From: an uncultured Flavobacteriaceae bacterium
Lineage (GTDB): Bacteria; Bacteroidota; Bacteroidia; Flavobacteriales; Flavobacteriaceae
Assembly (NCBI GenBank): GCA_947311815.1
Contig: CAMZMA010000079.1
Span: 1 to 5,165 of the forward strand
DNA: 5,165 nt
Reading direction: 5' to 3'
The notes under the pieces are model-generated. The model was given only the letters and a program-made list of their open reading frames with translations. It did no database searches and was not told the origin of the DNA. This document shows positions 1 to 4,187 of the stretch, in pieces. Made by a program: the position numbers and the translations under genes. The first letter of the stretch is position 1, and each line of letters opens with the position of its first letter.

Positions 1-258
1 CATGAACAAAAAGGTAAATTTGGTGGAGCAAAGGTTTTTATTAAACCAGCTTCTCATGGTACTGGAGTTATTGCAGGGGGTGCTGTACGTGCGGTATTAG
101 ATTCAGTTGGAGTACATGACTGTTTATCTAAATCTCAAGGATCTTCAAATCCTCATAATGTAGTAAAAGCAACTTTTAATGCTTTATTACAAATGCGTAG
201 TGCAGTTACAATTGCAAAACAAAGAGGGATTTCTTTAGAAAAAGTATTTAACGGATAA
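1..258 (+). CDS. rpsE: 30S ribosomal protein S5 (uS5), 3' end only
   Basis: The frame is open from the first base to TAA at 256-258 and gives 85 residues, roughly the C-terminal half of a protein that is usually about 170 residues long. It begins HEQKGKFGGAKVFIKPA and carries the S5 C-terminal fold, including the conserved GTGVIAGGAVRAVLD segment and the SSNPHNVVKATFNAL segment that follow the double-stranded-RNA-binding half. The RNA-binding N-terminal domain lies upstream of the window. S5 sits on the back of the 30S subunit beside S4 and S8 and takes part in decoding accuracy and mRNA entry. It is followed 11 nt later by rpmD, the standard spc-operon order. The identification is secure; the start cannot be seen. 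Confidence 0.97.
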   Translation, partial: HEQKGKFGGAKVFIKPASHGTGVIAGGAVRAVLDSVGVHDCLSKSQGSSNPHNVVKATFNALLQMRSAVTIAKQRGISLEKVFNG

Positions 259-269
259 ATCTAAGAACG

Positions 270-452
270 ATGACTAAAATAAAAGTTACACAAACAAGAA
301 GTAAAATCGGTCGCCTTCAAAGTCAAAAAAGAACTTTAGAAGCATTAGGTTTACGTAAAATGAACCAAACTGTAGAGCATGAGGCAACTCCTACAATTAT
401 TGGTATGGTAAATAAAGTTAAACATTTAGTTTCTGTAGAGAAATTAAAATAA
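270..452 (+). CDS. rpmD: 50S ribosomal protein L30 (uL30)
   Basis: This encodes 60 residues, the normal length for bacterial L30. The family pattern is plain: a short first strand (KIKVTQTRSKIG), then the helix with QKRTLEALGLRKMNQTVEH, then GMVNKVKHLVSVE. The TLEALGL and GMVxxVxHLVxVE segments are diagnostic. L30 is a small peripheral protein of the large subunit that binds 23S rRNA; many bacteria lack it, but it is retained here in the usual place between S5 and L15. The ATG at 270 is the only sensible start because the family begins two or three residues before the first strand. No Shine-Dalgarno motif is present in the 11-nt spacer, as expected for Bacteroidota. Nothing looks unusual. Confidence 0.97.
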   Translation: MTKIKVTQTRSKIGRLQSQKRTLEALGLRKMNQTVEHEATPTIIGMVNKVKHLVSVEKLK

Positions 453-464
453 GATATTTTTAAA

Positions 465-914
465 ATGAATTTACATAACTTAACACCAGCAGAAGGTTCT
501 ACTAAAAGTAGAAAAAGAATTGCAAGAGGTGAAGGATCTGGTAAAGGTGGAACCGCTACCAGAGGACATAAAGGACAAAAATCTCGTTCTGGTTATTCTA
601 GAAAAATAGGATTTGAAGGAGGGCAAATGCCACTTCAAAGACGTGTGCCTAAATTTGGTTTTACTAACATAAACCGTAAGGAATATGCAGGTATCAATTT
701 AGACAAACTACAAGAATTAGTAGATAACGGGAGAATTAAAGATACAGTTAATTTAGAAATTTTAATTGCTAACAGATTAGTTGGTAAAAACGACTTAGTA
801 AAAATATTAGGTGGCGGAGAATTAAAAGCTAAATTAAATATTACTGTTCATAAATTTACTGCAACTGCAAAAGCGGCTATCGAAGCTGCTGGAGGAGAAG
901 CGGTTACTTTATAA
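465..914 (+). CDS. rplO: 50S ribosomal protein L15 (uL15)
   Basis: The product has 149 residues, a normal length. The N-terminal part (about residues 1-60) is the extended, basic, glycine-rich tail that threads into 23S rRNA, with RIARGEGSGKGGTATRGHKG at 18-37 and GFEGGQMPLQRRVPKFGF at 49-66. The C-terminal globular domain carries the L15 signature around 113-144 (KILGGGELKAKLNITVHKF followed by TATAKAAIEAAGG). L15 is a late-assembly large-subunit protein near the peptidyl-transferase region. The start at 465 gives the family-typical MNLHNLTPAEGS beginning. It follows rpmD by 12 nt and precedes secY by 8 nt, so the genes are almost certainly one transcript. No ribosome-binding motif is seen, and nothing looks unusual. 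Confidence 0.98.
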   Translation: MNLHNLTPAEGSTKSRKRIARGEGSGKGGTATRGHKGQKSRSGYSRKIGFEGGQMPLQRRVPKFGFTNINRKEYAGINLDKLQELVDNGRIKDTVNLEILIANRLVGKNDLVKILGGGELKAKLNITVHKFTATAKAAIEAAGGEAVTL

Positions 915-922
915 GAAATAAA

Positions 923-2242
923 ATGAATTTTATAAAAACGTTAAAAGACATCTGGAAAATAGAAGAATTAAAAAACAAAATTCTTTTAACTATTGGTTTA
1001 ATTGCTGTGTACAGATTTATGGCTCAGGTAGCATTACCAGGTATAGATCCGTTACAATTAACAGCATTAAAAGAAGGTACTTCTGATGGACTTTTAGGAT
1101 TATTAAATGCATTTACAGGAGGCGCATTTTCTAGAGCATCAATTATGGCGCTTGGTATTATGCCTTACATTTCTGCATCTATTGTAGTACAGTTAATGGG
1201 AATAGCAATTCCTTATTTACAAAAATTACAAAAAGATGGGGAAAGCGGACGTAAAAAAATTACACAAATTACAAGATGGTTAACCATTGCTATTACATTA
1301 GTGCAAGCACCAACGTATATTACAGCAATTAAAACGGGTTTTGGTTTACCGCCAGAAGCTTTTTTAGTAAGTGGTGTAACTTTTTGGATTTCATCAATCA
1401 TCCTATTAACTGCGGGTACAATTTTTGCCATGTGGTTAGGAGAACGTATTACAGACAAAGGAGTTGGTAATGGGATATCATTATTAATTACGGTAGGTAT
1501 TATGGCTCGTTTTCCAGCAGCGTTTATTCAAGAATTTGTTTCTAAAACAACCAATGCAGGAGCAGGAGGGATTATGATGATTTTAATTGAAATTATTGTT
1601 TGGTTTGTTGTTATTTTACTTACAATTCTTTTAGTAACTGCGATACGTAAAGTTGCCGTACAATATGCAAGAAGAACAGTAGTTGGTAATATTCAAAATG
1701 TAGCAGGGTCTAGAGATTATATTCCTTTAAAGTTAAATGCAGCGGGTGTAATGCCTATTATATTTGCACAAGCAATTATGTTTTTACCTTTAGCTTTAGG
1801 ACAAAGATTTCCAGCATTAAGTAGTTTGACAGATCATAACGGATTTAGTTATAACGCTTTGTTTGCATTTTTAATCATCATTTTTAGTTATTTCTATACA
1901 GCAATTACTGTTAGAACTGATGAAATGGCAAACGGATTGAAAAGAAGCGGAGGTTTTATACCAGGTATTAGACCAGGAAAAGACACTGCCGATAGATTAG
2001 ATAGTGTATTGTCTAGAATAACCTTACCAGGATCTATATTTTTAGCAGCTATATCTATACTACCGTCTATTGTAACAAGATTCGGAGTACAACAAGGTTG
2101 GGCAATGTTTTTTGGAGGAACTTCATTAATCATTATGGTAGGAGTTGCTATCGATACAATACAACAAATTAACTCGTACTTATTAAATAGTCATTATGAT
2201 GGTTTAATGAAATCGGGTACTAGTAATAGAAAATCAAAATAA
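923..2242 (+). CDS. secY: Preprotein translocase subunit SecY
   Basis: The 439-residue integral membrane protein forms the channel of the SecYEG translocon, which moves unfolded preproteins across, or into, the inner membrane with SecA or the ribosome. Ten hydrophobic segments can be drawn at about 18-37, 74-97, 117-137, 149-171, 183-205, 215-241, 272-292, 310-331, 365-385 and 395-416; residues about 57-72 before segment 2 correspond to the plug helix. Family markers include LPGID at 38-42, the GERITDKGVGNGIS signature at 173-186, the paired arginines R250-R251 in the C4 loop, and GFIPGIRPG at 344-352. R350 there matches the arginine (E. coli R357, from memory) needed for SecA-driven transport. 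Length is normal. The stop is one base before the infA start, so the two are likely translationally coupled. The map gene often found next is absent. Confidence 0.98.
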   Translation: MNFIKTLKDIWKIEELKNKILLTIGLIAVYRFMAQVALPGIDPLQLTALKEGTSDGLLGLLNAFTGGAFSRASIMALGIMPYISASIVVQLMGIAIPYLQKLQKDGESGRKKITQITRWLTIAITLVQAPTYITAIKTGFGLPPEAFLVSGVTFWISSIILLTAGTIFAMWLGERITDKGVGNGISLLITVGIMARFPAAFIQEFVSKTTNAGAGGIMMILIEIIVWFVVILLTILLVTAIRKVAVQYARRTVVGNIQNVAGSRDYIPLKLNAAGVMPIIFAQAIMFLPLALGQRFPALSSLTDHNGFSYNALFAFLIIIFSYFYTAITVRTDEMANGLKRSGGFIPGIRPGKDTADRLDSVLSRITLPGSIFLAAISILPSIVTRFGVQQGWAMFFGGTSLIIMVGVAIDTIQQINSYLLNSHYDGLMKSGTSNRKSK

Positions 2243-2243
2243 T

Positions 2244-2459
2244 ATGGCTAAACAACCAGCAATTCAACAAGACGGTTCAATAACAGAAGCATTGTCAAAT
2301 GCAATGTTTCGTGTAGAATTAGAAAATGGACATATTGTAACGGCACACATTTCTGGTAAAATGCGTATGCATTATATCAAATTATTACCTGGTGATAAGG
2401 TAAAATTAGAAATGAGTCCGTATGATTTATCAAAGGCAAGAATTACTTATAGATATTAA
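2244..2459 (+). CDS. infA: Translation initiation factor IF-1
   Basis: The product has 71 residues, against a usual 71-72. It is a single OB-fold (S1-like) domain: VELENGHIVTAHISGKMRMHYIKLLPGDKVKLEMSPYDLSKARITYRY covers all five strands, split here only for description, with HISGKMRMHYIKL and PGDKV as the diagnostic pieces. IF-1 binds the A site of the 30S subunit during initiation and helps IF-2 and IF-3 select the initiator tRNA. The N-terminus MAKQPAIQQDGSITEALS is typical of Bacteroidota. The gene begins one base after the secY stop, with no Shine-Dalgarno motif, which suggests translation by re-initiation or coupling. It is followed by the longer AT-rich spacer ahead of rpmJ. Confidence 0.97.
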   Translation: MAKQPAIQQDGSITEALSNAMFRVELENGHIVTAHISGKMRMHYIKLLPGDKVKLEMSPYDLSKARITYRY

Positions 2460-2470
2460 AGAATTAAATG

Positions 2471-2519
2471 ATTGAAAAATTAAACGATTAATATTTTTTT
2501 AATCTTTAAATTTTTAAAT
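2471..2519 (+). promoter_or_regulatory. AT-rich imperfect inverted repeat in the infA-rpmJ spacer
   Basis: The left arm 2471-2491 and the right arm 2499-2519 are reverse complements at 18 of 21 positions, around a 7-nt loop (TATTTTT). The innermost six pairs, GATTAA with TTAATC, are perfect. In RNA it would fold as a long but weak hairpin with almost only A-U pairs. It ends 12 nt before the rpmJ ATG, so it could modulate rpmJ translation or act as a processing or pausing site. It lacks the GC-rich stem and following U-run of an intrinsic terminator. The base composition makes some pairing expected by chance, so function is inference. Confidence 0.4.
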
Positions 2520-2531
2520 AAACTTAAAAAG

Positions 2532-2647
2532 ATGAAGTTAGAGCATCAATTAAAAAAAGAAGTGCAGACTGTAAAATAGTACGCAGAAAAGGCAGATTGT
2601 ACGTAATCAATAAACAAAATCCTAGATTTAAACAAAGACAAGGGTAA
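2532..2647 (+). pseudogene. rpmJ: 50S ribosomal protein L36 (bL36), apparent 1-nt frameshift at codon 2
   Basis: Conceptually this is the full 38-residue L36, MKVRASIKKRSADCKIVRR then KGRLYVINKQNPRFKQRQG, in the expected place between infA and rpsM. However, the DNA after the ATG at 2532 reads ATGAAGTTAGAG where the family needs ATGAAAGTTAGA. One A is missing, so the annotated frame gives MKLEHQLKKEVQTVK and stops at 2577-2579. The conserved sequence from V3 runs in the other frame from 2537 to the stop at 2645-2647, and no alternative start codon lies upstream in that frame before a TAA at 2525. The remaining 36 codons are undamaged, which favours a sequencing or assembly error over decay. 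It has one cysteine only (C14), so it is the zinc-free L36 form. Its stop overlaps the rpsM start (TAATG). L36 binds 23S rRNA in the large subunit. Confidence 0.85.
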
Positions 2648-3012
2648 TGGCAAGAATAGCAGGTATAGACATTCCAAAGAACAAAAGAGGTGTAATTTCC
2701 TTAACGTATATCTTTGGTGTAGGAAGAAGTAGAGCTAAAGAAATTTTAGCAAACGCAAAAGTAGATGAAAGCATTAAAGTACAAGATTGGTCTGATGATC
2801 AAATTGCAGCAATTAGAGAGCAAGTAGGTACTTTTACTATCGAAGGAGAATTACGTTCAGAAGTTCAGATAAGCATTAAACGTTTAATGGATATTGGATG
2901 TCAAAGAGGAATTCGTCATAGACTTGGTCTTCCTTTAAGAGGGCAAAGAACTAAAAACAATTCTCGTACAAGAAAAGGTAAGAGAAAAACAGTAGCTAAC
3001 AAGAAAAAATAA
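2647..3012 (+). CDS. rpsM: 30S ribosomal protein S13 (uS13)
   Basis: The product has 121 residues. It begins MARIAGIDIPKNKRGVISLTY, followed by the helix-hairpin-helix region with YIFGVGRSRAKEIL (21-34) and the long helices to about residue 80. It then has the S13 signature RGIRHRLGLPLRGQ at 87-100 and a basic tail RTKNNSRTRKGKRKTVANKKK that reaches toward the P-site tRNA. S13 sits at the head of the 30S subunit and forms bridges to the large subunit. The start overlaps the last base of the rpmJ stop (TAATG), so translation is probably coupled to rpmJ; this is the first gene of the classical alpha block. It ends at NKKK, possibly a few residues shorter than some relatives as I remember them. 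Confidence 0.98.
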   Translation: MARIAGIDIPKNKRGVISLTYIFGVGRSRAKEILANAKVDESIKVQDWSDDQIAAIREQVGTFTIEGELRSEVQISIKRLMDIGCQRGIRHRLGLPLRGQRTKNNSRTRKGKRKTVANKKK

Positions 3013-3036
3013 GAGATAGTATCTAGTTTTTAGAGC

Positions 3037-3067
3037 TTAGTTATTTAGATGATTCTAATATAACTAA
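3037..3067 (+). promoter_or_regulatory. Bulged 12-bp hairpin in the rpsM-rpsK spacer
   Basis: TTAGTTATTTAG at 3037-3048 can pair with CTAATATAACTAA at 3055-3067, giving 12 base pairs with a single bulged T at 3059 and a 6-nt loop (ATGATT). It lies 33 nt before the rpsK start. The 3' half of the stem is part of the first copy of the adjacent 14-nt repeat, so the second copy (3075-3081) could compete for the same 5' arm. No U-run follows, so it is not an intrinsic terminator. A regulatory or mRNA-processing role is inferred only from position and pairing. Confidence 0.4.
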
Positions 3068-3088
3068 CTACTATTAACTAACTACTAA
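3061..3088 (+). repeat. Two tandem copies of a 14-nt repeat (TAACTAACTACTA + 1)
   Basis: TAACTAACTACTA occurs at 3061-3073 and again at 3075-3087, identical over 13 nt with a period of 14. The copies are followed by a looser continuation (AATACTAATAATT) running up to the rpsK ATG at 3101. Internally the unit is built from TAAC/TACT tetramers. It occupies the place where a ribosome-binding region would be; unstructured A/U-rich leaders of this kind favour initiation in organisms that do not rely on Shine-Dalgarno pairing, but slippage during replication could equally explain it. Confidence 0.7.
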
Positions 3089-3100
3089 ATACTAATAATT

Positions 3101-3484
3101 ATGGCAAAAGCAAGTTCAAAAAAACGTAAAGTTGTTATAGAATCAGTTGGTGAAGCTCACGTAACTGCCTCTTTTAACAATATTATTATTTCTTTAACAA
3201 ACAAAAAAGGAGATGTTATCTCTTGGTCTTCAGCAGGTAAAATGGGCTTTAGAGGTTCTAAAAAGAACACTCCGTATGCAGCTCAATTAGCCGCAGAAGA
3301 TTGTGCAAAAGTTGCTCATGAAGCAGGTTTACGCAAAGTAAAAGTGTATGTTAAAGGACCAGGAAACGGTAGAGAGTCTGCAATCAGATCAATCCACAAT
3401 AGCGGTATCGAAGTAACAGAAATTATTGATGTTACACCAATGCCACATAACGGATGTCGTCCTCCTAAGAGAAGAAGAGTATAA
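3101..3484 (+). CDS. rpsK: 30S ribosomal protein S11 (uS11)
   Basis: The product has 127 residues, close to the usual 127-130. The basic N-terminal tail (MAKASSKKRKV) leads into the alpha/beta core beginning GEAHVTASFNNIIISLT (17-33), then SWSSAGKMGFRGSKKNTPYAAQ and KVKVYVKGPGNGRESAIR, and finally the C-terminal signature DVTPMPHNGCRPPKRRRV at 110-127. N117 in the HNG triplet aligns with the asparagine that is converted to isoaspartate in E. coli S11 (N119, from memory). S11 is part of the 30S platform beside S21 and S18, near the mRNA exit and the 3' end of 16S rRNA. The start is fixed by family length. The upstream 88-nt spacer carries a hairpin and a tandem repeat but no Shine-Dalgarno motif. 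Confidence 0.98.
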   Translation: MAKASSKKRKVVIESVGEAHVTASFNNIIISLTNKKGDVISWSSAGKMGFRGSKKNTPYAAQLAAEDCAKVAHEAGLRKVKVYVKGPGNGRESAIRSIHNSGIEVTEIIDVTPMPHNGCRPPKRRRV

Positions 3485-3500
3485 TTAAATATTTTAACTA

Positions 3501-3552
3501 AAGTAGGAACAAGGTTATCGAAGGAGTACGCCTTAATTCATAATCCCTACTT
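3501..3552 (+). promoter_or_regulatory. Candidate structured leader RNA upstream of rpsD (possible S4 autoregulatory element)
   Basis: Three nested helices can be drawn: outer AAGTAGG 3501-3507 with CCTACTT 3546-3552 (7 pairs); middle GGTTAT 3513-3518 with ATAATC 3540-3545 (6 pairs, one G-U); apical AAGG 3521-3524 with CCTT 3531-3534 around the loop AGTACG. An AACAA bulge (3508-3512) separates outer and middle helices, and CG/AATTC forms an internal loop below the apical stem. The element ends 13 nt before the rpsD ATG. S4 is a known translational self-repressor in E. coli and Bacillus, and I recall S4 leader classes proposed for Flavobacteria by comparative genomics; whether this matches that model cannot be decided here. 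The layout suggests S4 (and possibly rpoA) control separate from rpsM-rpsK. Confidence 0.6.
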
Positions 3553-3565
3553 AAATAACTAAGAA

Positions 3566-4171
3566 ATGGCAAGATATACAGGACCAAAAACTAAAATTGC
3601 TCGTAAATTTGGCGAAGCAATTTTTGGAGCAGATAAAAACTTTGAAAAAAGAAATTATCCTCCAGGACAACATGGTAACAACAGACGTAGAGGTAAAAAA
3701 TCTGAATACGCAGTACAGTTACAAGAAAAACAAAAAGCAAAATATACGTACGGTATTTTAGAGCGTCAATTTAGTAATTTATTTAAAAAAGCATCTGCTT
3801 CTAAAGGAATTACAGGTGAGGTTTTATTACAATTATGTGAATCTCGTTTAGACAACGTAGTGTACCGTTTTGGTGTAGCAAACTCTCGTAGTGCTGCACG
3901 TCAATTAGTATCTCACAGACACATTACTGTTAACGGAGAAATCGTTAACATTCCTTCTTATCAATTAAAAGATGGAGATGTAGTAGGTGTTAGAGAAAAA
4001 TCTAAATCATTAGAAGCTATTAACAACTCATTAGCAGCAAACAGTACTGTTTTTGAATGGTTAAGCTGGAATACTGATAAAAAAGAAGGAACTTTTATTA
4101 AATCTCCAGAGAGATTACAAATTCCTGAAAATATCAAAGAACAATTAATTGTAGAGTTGTACTCTAAATAA
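3566..4171 (+). CDS. rpsD: 30S ribosomal protein S4 (uS4)
   Basis: The product has 201 residues, the normal length for this phylum. The N-terminal domain starts MARYTGPKTKIARKFGEAIF and includes NYPPGQHG at 30-37; it lacks the zinc-binding cysteines of some S4 proteins (the only cysteine is C91), so this is the zinc-free type. The helical middle has KAKYTYGILERQFSNLF. The S4 RNA-binding domain runs about 93-150 with the signature LDNVVYRFGVANSRSAARQL at 95-114, then VSHRHITVNGEIVNIPSY. S4 nucleates 30S assembly by binding the five-helix junction of the 16S 5' domain and, with S3 and S5, lines the mRNA entry tunnel. In several bacteria it represses its own mRNA; the folded element just upstream fits this. 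rpoA follows after 16 nt. Confidence 0.98.
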   Translation: MARYTGPKTKIARKFGEAIFGADKNFEKRNYPPGQHGNNRRRGKKSEYAVQLQEKQKAKYTYGILERQFSNLFKKASASKGITGEVLLQLCESRLDNVVYRFGVANSRSAARQLVSHRHITVNGEIVNIPSYQLKDGDVVGVREKSKSLEAINNSLAANSTVFEWLSWNTDKKEGTFIKSPERLQIPENIKEQLIVELYSK

Positions 4172-4187
4172 TCCTGATAAACTTACT

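Noticed and set aside
1213..1458. Minus-strand open frame of 81 codons inside secY
   Set aside because: It lies fully antisense to a confident secY frame, has no recognisable domain, and is what antisense of an AT-rich membrane-protein gene often gives.
1894..2133. Minus-strand open frame of 79 codons inside secY
   Set aside because: Same reasons: a shadow of secY, with no family resemblance and no separate regulatory context.
2468..2491. Mini-frame MIEKLND in the infA-rpmJ spacer, possible leader peptide
   Set aside because: Seven codons with no regulatory residue bias, no ribosome-binding motif and no clear attenuator; expected by chance in such sequence.
2486..2504. Possible intrinsic terminator GATTAA-loop-TTAATC after infA
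   Set aside because: The stem is nearly all A-U, the T run is in the loop rather than after the stem, and termination here would cut off essential genes.
2708..2718. TATCTTTG resembling the flavobacterial -7 promoter box (TAnnTTTG)
   Set aside because: It encodes the conserved YIFG of S13 and lies inside the gene with no supporting -33 element; the short consensus occurs by chance.
2990..3012. Possible premature stop in rpsM, since the protein ends at NKKK
   Set aside because: The following bases do not continue the conserved tail in any frame, and C-terminal length of S13 varies by a few residues, so this is normal variation.
3485..3565. An additional small protein gene in the rpsK-rpsD spacer
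   Set aside because: No start codon with a meaningful open frame is present on the + strand; the spacer is better explained as structured leader RNA.
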